DNA from: an uncultured Clostridia bacterium
GTDB lineage: Bacteria > Bacillota > Clostridia > Lachnospirales > Anaerotignaceae
Direction of reading: 5' to 3'
Length of the DNA stretch: 64,000 nt
NCBI GenBank assembly: GCA_944384265.1
Contig: CALWSR010000003.1
Span: 62,001-126,000 of the forward strand
The notes under the pieces were generated by a model. The model did not search any database, had not been told where the DNA came from, and was given only the letters and a program-made list of their open reading frames with translations. Below, piece by piece: positions 56,425-64,000 of the stretch. Every line of letters begins with the position of its first letter. The stretch's first letter is position 1. A program made the position numbers and the translations under genes.

Positions 56425-59124
56425 TTACCCTTTTAATTGTTTTAATACTTCATCTAATTCCTCCAGCATTTCTTCATCTGGGAGATGATTTCTGATAAAA
56501 GAACATTCTATACCATTTTTTCTTAGCTTTTCAATCCAGTTTAAAGCCAATTCTTTATTGCACTTTTTTTCCATCAAACCATAATAGATATAACATAATT
56601 CATTGCTGATATTTGTATTTAATAAAGAAGGGTCGTCTGTATTTACACAAATCATTACATTGCTTTTGGTATCCATAAAATGATTGATGGTATAAGAATG
56701 ATGGTCAAATAAAGAATCCATTTCACCAATTACCACATTGGAAGAAGGATTGACTTCTATCACAACACCAAGCTGTCCAAAATATTGCTCTAATATGGCT
56801 TGTATGTTTTTTATAATTTCTATATCCTGCTGTGTAATTTCTATATGAATGGGTTTCATCATACGTTTTAAATAATATTGGCAGTGCTTGGCATAATAAA
56901 GCTCTTCTGCCCCCCATAAAGCAGTACCATTGTGTATCCTTTTGCAAAAGCTTTCTTTGAACTCTTTTTTATTACAGTCTATATCTACGAAGGATTTATA
57001 AAATTCTTTTTTATATGCTTTTATCTGTGTAGAAACATTTATGCTACCTTCATAAATTGCTTCTGAGAGCTTTTCTATTTTCTCCTCTAAATAAAATAAT
57101 TGTTTGGTCACATCCAATTCGGAATTTCTCAATAAATCAAATGCCCAGATATAATCCTCCAACAGCTCTATGCGGGGTAAAATGACAACGGGATTTCTTT
57201 TCTGCCAAAATTCTGCTGAAATGCCCAATGCTATGCCATGCCCAATTCTATCCCCTGCATGAAATTTGCAGTAATAAACGGCTTCATGCATACGCCGCAG
57301 TCCGGAAAGCAAATGTCTAAATTCCTCTCCTGCGTGAAATGTAAAGCATAAGCTTTGCAAAGAGCATTTTGTACCATTTTTTTGTATAAAAACCGGTTCA
57401 CAGGAGCTATCCCTTGCGTTTTCAAAAACAGGTGCAAACACCTGTACCGGTGTTGCATTTTCTAAGCTGGCTGCATCAATTCCCACAATATATTTGCTTA
57501 AAATAGGATATTTTACTCTGATTTCTTTGATACACTCTAATTGCTGTTGATATTTTTTTTGCAAATTTCCATAATATAAAAAAGAATCATAGCCCTCCTC
57601 CTCTTTTTTGAAATAACTGCAAGCATCATAAAAGCATTTTAAATGGATTGCCGTATCTTCACTTTTTATAAAATGAAAAATAAGCCCCACCCTTGGCAGT
57701 TTTTTATATGGAACATATTTCTGTTCTTTTTTGGTGCAATAGCTTTTTTGTAATATTTTTTGATATGCACTCAAAAAAGCTGCTATATCCTTTAAAATAT
57801 CCTTTTCTTTTTCTTTTATAGAAAGACGAAATTCTATTTTTTCAATATATTTATTTTGAAATTGTTCTCTGATTGCAATTTCCCAATATTCCTTCTCTTC
57901 AATCTTTTTGATAAAATTACCGGCTCTGCTGTTTTTTCCATAATATCTTTGAAAATGCTGCAATCCTGTTATGGTATTTTCTTGTACATAAACATGGAAA
58001 ATATGATGCTTTATTCTAATATATCGAAAAAATATTTCTTGAAAGCATTTATTTTCTTGAAAACATTTATTTTCTTGAAAGCATTTATTTTGTGGTGCAT
58101 TTTGTATTTTTTCTAAAGCATAAAATAAAAATATGGCTTCCTTTGTGGTATTGATATAGCTTCTTTTAAATATGTTGTCAATATAATCATAATCACCATT
58201 TTCATCTGCCAAATAACACGTTTCTATTTTTTCCCACAAAGAAACAAAAAAACTATAAATGTTTTGTTGCGGCTCTTTTTTTGATTTGAAATTTTGTTGT
58301 ATATTGTCCTCTATACTGCATAGGTCTTGGAGCAAATTCTGCTTTATTTTACAAAATTCTTCAGGAGGATACTCCTTTTCATATTTTATCCATATACTTA
58401 ATACAAAGCGTAATATATTTGCCGTTAAAATCAATATAAAATCCTCTTCTTTTAAATATAAATTCAAAAAGCTGTCCTTATTTTTTGCATACAGCCGCTT
58501 CATAAAGCTATCCCAAAATAGCCCAAAGCTTCCATAAGCGCCTGCATGGATATGATTTTCTGCAATTCCCCTTTGCAGCAAGCCGTCCAGCTGCATATCC
58601 CCCATATGAATCAGACCATAAAACCCCTCTAAATAATCAATCAGTTCAATATCATGGTCTTTAGAATAATTTGCATTATCCAATAAATACTGTACTACAA
58701 TCATATCCAAAGGAATGTGGCGGTTTAAGGCATGAAAAAAAATGATTTTATTGTGTCCCGAAAATCCCCCAAGCAATTCCCTGTCCTGGTCATTTTCCCA
58801 GTATTTATATACAAATTTTCCGTCCCTTTGGGATATAAAGGCCCTTGCCAGCTTTGAAAACATATCCAGAGAATATTCCACTGCATTACGGTACTGCTTT
58901 TCCGAAAAGAAGTAATATTTTTTAACCAGCATATCCAATATATCTAAATTTTGAATGTGGTATTTTGATTTTATGGCCTCTTCTATGTATTTTGTAATGT
59001 CTTTGGTATCAAATTCCTTTGCCTCTTTTTGATAATGCTGCTCTATGCCGTCCTGCTCATAAAATCCCAGCCCTGCAAAGGGATAACACATTACTTTTAT
59101 CATGCAGTTTATTGCATTGTTCAA
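56425..59124 (-). CDS. rdrB: RADAR adenosine deaminase-like protein RdrB
   Basis: 899 residues from a TTG directly after the rdrA stop (AGAAGG ribosome site inside rdrA); ATG 59103 or 59091 are alternatives. All adenosine-deaminase metal and catalytic motifs are present, widely spaced: HIH (His191, His193), HAGE (597-600), RIGHG (626-630) and NTDDP (828-832). At more than twice the length of housekeeping adenosine deaminase, with large insertions and an ATPase partner, it matches RdrB. Known RdrB proteins deaminate adenosine in RNA and/or adenine nucleotides during phage infection. Residues 346-363 are three copies of NKCFQE encoded by perfect-length 18-bp repeats. Confidence 0.9.
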   Translation of the reverse strand: MNNAINCMIKVMCYPFAGLGFYEQDGIEQHYQKEAKEFDTKDITKYIEEAIKSKYHIQNLDILDMLVKKYYFFSEKQYRNAVEYSLDMFSKLARAFISQRDGKFVYKYWENDQDRELLGGFSGHNKIIFFHALNRHIPLDMIVVQYLLDNANYSKDHDIELIDYLEGFYGLIHMGDMQLDGLLQRGIAENHIHAGAYGSFGLFWDSFMKRLYAKNKDSFLNLYLKEEDFILILTANILRFVLSIWIKYEKEYPPEEFCKIKQNLLQDLCSIEDNIQQNFKSKKEPQQNIYSFFVSLWEKIETCYLADENGDYDYIDNIFKRSYINTTKEAIFLFYALEKIQNAPQNKCFQENKCFQENKCFQEIFFRYIRIKHHIFHVYVQENTITGLQHFQRYYGKNSRAGNFIKKIEEKEYWEIAIREQFQNKYIEKIEFRLSIKEKEKDILKDIAAFLSAYQKILQKSYCTKKEQKYVPYKKLPRVGLIFHFIKSEDTAIHLKCFYDACSYFKKEEEGYDSFLYYGNLQKKYQQQLECIKEIRVKYPILSKYIVGIDAASLENATPVQVFAPVFENARDSSCEPVFIQKNGTKCSLQSLCFTFHAGEEFRHLLSGLRRMHEAVYYCKFHAGDRIGHGIALGISAEFWQKRNPVVILPRIELLEDYIWAFDLLRNSELDVTKQLFYLEEKIEKLSEAIYEGSINVSTQIKAYKKEFYKSFVDIDCNKKEFKESFCKRIHNGTALWGAEELYYAKHCQYYLKRMMKPIHIEITQQDIEIIKNIQAILEQYFGQLGVVIEVNPSSNVVIGEMDSLFDHHSYTINHFMDTKSNVMICVNTDDPSLLNTNISNELCYIYYGLMEKKCNKELALNWIEKLRKNGIECSFIRNHLPDEEMLEELDEVLKQLKG
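58036..58089 (-). repeat. In-frame 18-bp minisatellite in rdrB
   Basis: Three adjacent 18-base units (58036-58053, 58054-58071, 58072-58089) differ at one position. They encode NKCFQE three times. Unit length is a multiple of three, so copy-number changes keep the frame. Confidence 0.95.
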
Positions 59125-62100
59125 TTATTTTCCTTCTTTCTTTTCTTTTTTATTTGCTTCTTCTTCAAATAGTGATTCAATATCTCTTATGTCAATGTTC
59201 AATTCATTGTCATTTATTTTTTCTGTAAATTTCGTTTCTTCTGTTTTTCTGTATAATTCTCTTGCTTTGGTGATATCTTCATCAAATTTTACTACCGTGT
59301 CTAAATGACTCCATGGATTTCCCATTGTATTATTTTTATATACAGCATAAAAATACAAATGAAGCTTAAAAATAGCTTCGTTTTTCTTTTCTTCTTTTTC
59401 TTCTTCTTTCTCTCCAGTATTTTGCTCCTTATGCCATGTTAATTTATAAATGGCATAATACCATTCTCTTGCCTCTTCCTTTCCATACCAACCCCTTCCA
59501 GAAAATGTCTTATGTAATATTTCGCATTCTTCTCGTATATCCTTATATTCTCTTTTTGGGTCCTCTGGCTTATACTTATCTTCTATCTCTCGTATGTTCA
59601 ATTTACTTTTATCAGCAACTGTTTGATTATAATAACTACTGCCAGAGTAGCATGAAAGAAATTTTTGTTTCTTGTCTTTAAAATTATCATCTGTCATAAT
59701 ATATTTTAAAGATTTAATCTCTTCTTTTAGATATTCATATATGCACTCTTTTAAATTTGATATGGGTTTATCATTGAATATTACGCTATCCCATAATCTA
59801 TTTGCATCCATTTTTTTCATAATATCATATTGCTTTTGATATTTTTGTTTCTGTTTTTCATCAAAGTTTTTATTATTTATAATATTACTTATAAGAGCTT
59901 CATTTTCTGCAATAGATTTTACATTTAAAATTTGTTTTGTTATATTATCTATATGAAAAATTGTTTCCTCATAATATTTTATAAAATAATTATATAATAA
60001 TTTCTTTCTCAATTCTTTATATATTGGGCTATCTTCCAATGTATCTTCTAGGCTTTCTTTCGATTTGCCTTCTAGGCTTTCTTCCGATTTGTCTTCTAGG
60101 CTTTCTTCCGATTTGCCTTCTAGGCTTTCTTCCGATTTGCCTTCTAGGCTTTCTTCCGATTTGCCTTCTTGATTATCTTTCGACTCATTTCCTGCTGTAC
60201 ATGTCTCATCATTTTCTTTTTGAGTATCCTTCGGCTTTATATTATATAGTTTTTCACATTCTTTCTCTTTGAAATTTATGATGTCATGAAATAATGCTTC
60301 TGATGTCAGTGTTTTTTTACCCCCTGATAATACCCGTTGTATGGTATCAAAAGATTTCTCAAAGCCATTATAATTTTCAGCCAAATACTGCATCATTGTA
60401 TTATCATCCTTCTCTTTTTGGCATAAAAAAGATTTTAATGCTTGTTCTATATTGATAAACAGTTGTATTTTGTCCTCAAATGTATTAAAATCAAATGCTT
60501 TATAAAAATTATAGCCTTTCTCTACCAGCTTTTCATAAAAATTTAAAGCAAACAAAAAATCTCCATTTCTGAAAAATTGGTTTATAACGCCAAAAAGTAC
60601 ATTTTCTGTTCTATCTTCCTTTTCTTCAGCCATTTTTATGATATATTCCATCATTTCCTTTTCGATTAAAGCACTGCTTTCGTGTAAAGAGGGGGTGAAA
60701 AGCAATGCTTTTATGGCTTTGATTTTGGCCTTTTTGTAACTATTCGTTGTAACATTTATTTCTTGAAACAATTTTTTTATAAATTCTATGATTAAAAACA
60801 AAACAAACATACTTTTTCTGCTTTTACTATTTTTTTGCAGAAGCTCTGAAATTTCATTCTCACTTTTATCTTCCATTGCTTTTATGTCTTCCATTGCTTC
60901 ATCCATATATATTATAAAATTATCATAAAGAATATCCACACTTTCATTGTCATTATTAAAATGTATAATACTGTCAATGTTGTCACGCTGTCCATTTAAT
61001 ATTGGATTTGCAGCAATCATGGTATCAATCAAATTTCTTTTATCTGTATAATCCATATTTTTGTCATCCTGCCATTTTTGATACATATCATATAATACGG
61101 CATACATATTATTTAACCCTCTGGCCGTTTCATCAAAAAGGTGATATGTCAAAGGCAATGCTTTTTCTTCATTGTCCTCACTGTACATTGTAAAAAAGCG
61201 TTGGTTTTGCAATTCTTTTTCCTCTAATTTTCTCAATAATCCATGTAATGTCATTTCTGTTTTTTCATCTTTTTGTGCAATAAAATAGCCTCCTCTGTTT
61301 TTTAAAGACCAATATTTTATATTATGTCTATAAACAGGAGGCGCTACCTTTTTCAAATATTCATAAGCCAATTCTTTTTTTCGTTCCAATAAAGGCATTT
61401 CGTTTATAAACTTCCCACTCCATACCGTTTCGGAAAGGGCCTGCTCCTGTCTTAAAAAATCTATTGTAATGGCTTCTTCAAATGTGTCCAAATCTCCTGA
61501 AAAAAATGTAACGATATTAGGATGAGAAATATAAGAAAGAAGTGTTTTTATCACATCCATGCACCTGTTTGTGCTTAAATCAATATCATCAATAAATATA
61601 AACACCATAGCATTTTTTTCTTCACAGTTTTCTAATAAAGTATTTATAAACTTATGAAATCTTTTAATAAATTCCTGGTCAGCATTAAAAATCTGACTGG
61701 ATTTTTTGGTATACTCCAATTCGCTGGTAAAATTATCCATCAATATATTTTTGTATTGGGGCTGTATATAACAAAACTGTTTTACAACATCACGATACAC
61801 TCTTTCCAGGTCGCTTTTCTCATTTCTATTGCAAGGAAGAGCATTCTTGTTTTCACTTTCATATTTTGCGACAACATCAGAAAACATACCAATGATACTG
61901 GACATCAAGCTGTTGTTTTGAGACATATTTTCAGGTATGATAATGGGAAGTAAAACATCCTTTTTGTTTGTATCCTTGCTTTCTTTTTTTAATTCTTCAC
62001 GTATGGTACGCAATATAGATGTTTTTCCTGTTCCTCTTTTTCCAAGGATAGCAATATTGTTTATTTTTTGAGGAATGGCATCAACATCTATTTCCTCATT

Positions 62101-62241
62101 CCCACTTTCTTTTGATACCTTCTGCGCATTTTCACGAAATAGTTTTATTTGTTCCAAAATCGTTTCATATGTTGCCAATGTTTTTTGAATTTCAGGCCTG
62201 GTCAGCGTTCTTGCCCCTATGATTATTTTTTGGTTTTCCAT
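59125..62241 (-). CDS. rdrA: RADAR P-loop ATPase RdrA
   Basis: 1038 residues. Walker A GKRGTGKTS at 67-75, Walker B VFIFIDDID at 213-221, and a sensor-like IVTFFSGDLD at 243-252 form an AAA+/STAND-type ATPase core in the first 300 residues. The remainder is a long helical, Lys/Glu-rich region without recognised enzyme motifs. Residues about 690-735 are a repeated EGKSEESL linker. It is the first gene, abutting the deaminase gene with no intergenic base, as in RADAR loci, where RdrA rings work with RdrB. Its codon and base content are A/T-richer than the window's housekeeping genes, suggesting transfer. Confidence 0.88.
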   Translation of the reverse strand: MENQKIIIGARTLTRPEIQKTLATYETILEQIKLFRENAQKVSKESGNEEIDVDAIPQKINNIAILGKRGTGKTSILRTIREELKKESKDTNKKDVLLPIIIPENMSQNNSLMSSIIGMFSDVVAKYESENKNALPCNRNEKSDLERVYRDVVKQFCYIQPQYKNILMDNFTSELEYTKKSSQIFNADQEFIKRFHKFINTLLENCEEKNAMVFIFIDDIDLSTNRCMDVIKTLLSYISHPNIVTFFSGDLDTFEEAITIDFLRQEQALSETVWSGKFINEMPLLERKKELAYEYLKKVAPPVYRHNIKYWSLKNRGGYFIAQKDEKTEMTLHGLLRKLEEKELQNQRFFTMYSEDNEEKALPLTYHLFDETARGLNNMYAVLYDMYQKWQDDKNMDYTDKRNLIDTMIAANPILNGQRDNIDSIIHFNNDNESVDILYDNFIIYMDEAMEDIKAMEDKSENEISELLQKNSKSRKSMFVLFLIIEFIKKLFQEINVTTNSYKKAKIKAIKALLFTPSLHESSALIEKEMMEYIIKMAEEKEDRTENVLFGVINQFFRNGDFLFALNFYEKLVEKGYNFYKAFDFNTFEDKIQLFINIEQALKSFLCQKEKDDNTMMQYLAENYNGFEKSFDTIQRVLSGGKKTLTSEALFHDIINFKEKECEKLYNIKPKDTQKENDETCTAGNESKDNQEGKSEESLEGKSEESLEGKSEESLEDKSEESLEGKSKESLEDTLEDSPIYKELRKKLLYNYFIKYYEETIFHIDNITKQILNVKSIAENEALISNIINNKNFDEKQKQKYQKQYDIMKKMDANRLWDSVIFNDKPISNLKECIYEYLKEEIKSLKYIMTDDNFKDKKQKFLSCYSGSSYYNQTVADKSKLNIREIEDKYKPEDPKREYKDIREECEILHKTFSGRGWYGKEEAREWYYAIYKLTWHKEQNTGEKEEEKEEKKNEAIFKLHLYFYAVYKNNTMGNPWSHLDTVVKFDEDITKARELYRKTEETKFTEKINDNELNIDIRDIESLFEEEANKKEKKEGK
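60045..60164 (-). repeat. In-frame 24-bp minisatellite in rdrA
   Basis: Five consecutive 24-base units fill 60045-60164, with a degenerate sixth to about 60185. Three are identical and two carry single substitutions. They encode EGKSEESL-type units within an acidic/basic linker. Variation in copy number would lengthen or shorten the linker by 8 residues. Confidence 0.95.
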
Positions 62242-62288
62242 AAAAAAACATCACTTCCTTTTGTAACATTATTTTACATTTTTCAACA

Positions 62289-62317
62289 ATTATATCATCA
62301 TTTATCAATAAATACAA
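62289..62317 (-). promoter_or_regulatory. Sigma-A promoter of the rdrA-rdrB operon
   Basis: On the minus strand TTGTAT (62312-62317) and TATAAT (62289-62294) are separated by 17 bases. The ATG of rdrA follows 48 bases after the -10, with AAAAGGAAGTGA as ribosome site at a longer than usual spacing. Confidence 0.72.
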
Positions 62318-63070
62318 TTTGTATCCTAATAAGAAAGTGATGGTATTGCCAAAAAACCCATGGCAGAGAAAAATATATTTTCTTTTCATAGAAACAAACA
62401 AACGCTCTGTATCCTCTATTTATTTCAAATATGAGAGGCAAACGGCATAATATTTCTAACCATTCATATGTATAGTAGATTTTGGCCATACCTCTTTCAT
62501 CTGTATTTTTTAGCCAATGCAAAATTATAAAATGCCACTTATTTTTGTGATAAAAAGCCCTCACACTATCATACTATTTTTTTCTTCCCCATTCCTATAA
62601 AAAGGAAGAATTTGCATGATTTTCTGCTGTTTCTTTTTGCATTGCTGCAATGTTCTTTAAGGAGGCTTTATATTTTCAATATGATTTTTAACTACTTCCA
62701 TGTCTTGACATATTCCATAAACAATTTCTCATAATATTTTAAAAAATTCACATTTTCCTATTTTATCATTTCTTCTCTGAGGGGTAAAAAATCACCTTTT
62801 ATAGTACTGATTAGAAACGCTGTAAATACAAGACCTTTTATCAAAAAAATAATAATTGTTTCTGTTCCATTATGCACAAAAAAACCGTCCAGACCCTATT
62901 GGACGTTTTTTTGTGAGATAAACCAAAAAATAATGACAGAAATTTAAGCCGGAAAATTGTACAGCTTTCATAAAAAAGAGATTCTTAAATGGCATATGAA
63001 AAAACAAAACACAAGGCCCAATGTGTAAAAAACTGTGGAAACTTCTGAGAAAGGAACAGATAAAAAAGGC
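62318..63070. other. Gene-poor region upstream of the defence locus
   Basis: About 750 bases, AT-rich. No third RADAR gene (small membrane protein) could be supported; the short frames have no ribosome site or helix pattern. A hairpin near 62880-62912 (AAAAAAACCGTCC with GGACGTTTTTTT) resembles a terminator. Confidence 0.45.
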
Positions 63071-64000
63071 GGTTTGTGAGGGCTTGCAGCAGCCCCCATC
63101 TGTTTGTGCCATAAGCCTCGGGAACAGCCTCACAGCCGTCGCTGATTTTACCCATAAAAATTGGGGCTGCCGCAATGAAATTACAGTAGCAGCTTACACA
63201 AAGAAAGCTTGTAAATCATATAAAACCGGCTGTTTTCTGAGTAGAATTTACTCCAAAAGCAACCGGTTTTGTACACCATTATTTCAGAGGGCTATTTTAC
63301 AACAGCCCCAAAATATCTGTTATTTTTCAAATGGGAACAGGCAGATACCATGTTTGTAAATGCTTCCAAAGGGTTCATTCCCTACTGCAAACCCCCTCAA
63401 TCAGACAGCAAATCAGCCAAGCCCTGCCATCAGAAACAGCATAAGAAGGCGGTTTGTGAGGGCTTACAGCAGCCCCCTTCTGTTTGTGCCATAAGCCTCG
63501 GGGACAGTCTCACAGCCGTCGCTGATTTTACTCATAAAAATTGGGGCTGCCGCAATGAAATTACAGCAGCAGCTTACACAAAGAAAGCTTGTAAATCATA
63601 TAAAACCGGCTGTTTTCTTAAGTGGAATTTACTCAAAAAGCAACCGGTTTTGTACACCATTATTTCAGAGGGCTATTTTACAACAGCCCCAAAATATCTG
63701 TTATTTTTCAAATGGGAACAGGCAGATACCATGTTTGTAAATGCTTCCAAAGGGTTCATTCCCTACTGCAAACCCCCTCAATCAGACAGCAAATCAGCCA
63801 AGCCCTGCCATCAGAAACAGCATAAGAAGGCGGTTTGTGAGGGCTTACAGCAGCCCCCTTCTGTTTGTGCCATAAGCCTCGGGGACAGTCTCACAGCCGT
63901 CGCTGATTTTACTCATAAAAATTGGGGCTGCCGCAATGAAATTACAGCAGCAGCTTACACAAAGAAAGCTTGTAAATCATATAAAACCGGCTGTTTTCTT
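63071..64000. repeat. Tandem array of a ~380-bp unit with embedded stem-loop element (runs off the window)
   Basis: The marker GGTTTGTGAGGGCTT occurs at 63071, 63451 and 63832 (periods 380 and 381); the third copy is cut. Each unit carries the dispersed stem-loop core, e.g. 63161-63311 with outer arms TTGGGGCTG/CAGCCCCAA and inner arms AAAACCGGCTG/CAACCGGTTTT. Copies are almost identical. Repeated short open frames in the array are artefacts. Confidence 0.92.

Noticed and set aside
56425-59124. RdrB as an ordinary purine-salvage adenosine deaminase
   Set aside because: About 2.5 times the usual length, with HxH and HAGE more than 400 residues apart, and joined to a large ATPase gene; this fits RADAR instead.
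60045-60185. Regularly spaced 24-base repeats considered as a CRISPR array
   Set aside because: Units abut without spacers, lie inside the rdrA frame and translate to an 8-residue repeat.
62298-62564. 88-codon minus-strand frame upstream of rdrA as a third RADAR gene
   Set aside because: It overlaps the rdrA promoter, has no ribosome site and lacks the helix pattern of the known small membrane accessory proteins.
63071-64000. 380-bp repeats considered as a CRISPR or rRNA-type array
   Set aside because: No short repeats with unique spacers; the whole unit is repeated nearly unchanged and matches no rRNA.

Overview
The window is low-GC Firmicutes DNA, most likely from an anaerobic, motile, endospore-forming member of class Clostridia (Lachnospiraceae-like). 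The grounds are the flagellar gene order with fliY and flbD, the spmA-spmB spore-maturation pair, strong AGGAGG-type ribosome sites, a consensus FMN riboswitch before ribU, and many low-molecular-weight flavoproteins. No genus can be named safely.

Layout. (1) 1-19115, minus strand: one long flagellar/chemotaxis operon, flgB-flgC-fliE-fliF-fliG-fliH-fliI-fliJ-fliK-flgD-(flagellar operon protein)-flgE-flbD-motA-motB-fliM-fliY-cheY-fliO-fliP-fliQ-fliR-flhB-flhA. flhA is cut by the window edge. A good sigma-A promoter lies upstream of flgB. fliL is not found between motB and fliM. (2) 19.1-25.7 kb: an AT-rich stretch and a 206-bp tandem array, then on the minus strand an FMN-binding lipoprotein coupled to a chemoreceptor, a second chemoreceptor and an AbrB-type regulator. 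(3) 25.8-46.3 kb, housekeeping: spmA-spmB, a tRNA-fMet, an RNase HII-YraN fusion, a YfiH/PgeF laccase-domain protein, a nucleotidyltransferase, DUF951, an MscS channel, a class-I glutamine amidotransferase, mtnN, a MarR regulator with two operator-like repeats and a MATE exporter, an FMN riboswitch with ribU, ddl, murI, tex, a metallo-beta-lactamase-fold protein and an M23 peptidase. (4) 47.5-55 kb, redox and stress cluster: a flavin-reductase-like protein and a TetR regulator behind three copies of a 13-bp palindrome, an NADPH-dependent FMN reductase-like protein, two flavodoxin paralogues (one cytosolic, one lipoprotein), an aldo/keto reductase, a carboxymuconolactone-decarboxylase/cupin fusion, a divergent HxlR regulator and a PNPOx-fold protein. 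(5) 56.3-62.3 kb, minus strand: a self-contained two-gene locus with its own promoter and terminator. It encodes a 1038-residue P-loop ATPase and an 899-residue protein with every adenosine-deaminase signature. I interpret it as a RADAR (RdrA-RdrB) anti-phage defence system. (6) 62.3-64 kb: non-coding DNA dominated by a 380-bp tandem repeat that runs off the window.

How it fits together. Regions 1 and 2 build and steer the flagellum: chemoreceptors signal through CheY, and FliM/FliY receive and dephosphorylate it. Regions 3 and 4 are general metabolism, cell wall, riboflavin uptake and redox defence, in which FMN supply (ribU) is matched by many FMN-using proteins. Region 5 is accessory defence DNA, visibly more A/T-rich and Lys/Asn/Ile-rich than its surroundings and flanked on both sides by more than 1 kb without genes.

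The chief items for a second look are the RADAR locus, with in-frame minisatellites in both genes; a family of dispersed, nested stem-loop repeats that also sits inside two of the large tandem arrays; two extra CheY-binding-like peptides in the FliY linker; the RNase HII-YraN fusion; the TetR and MarR multi-operator promoters; and a surface-anchored flavodoxin paralogue.
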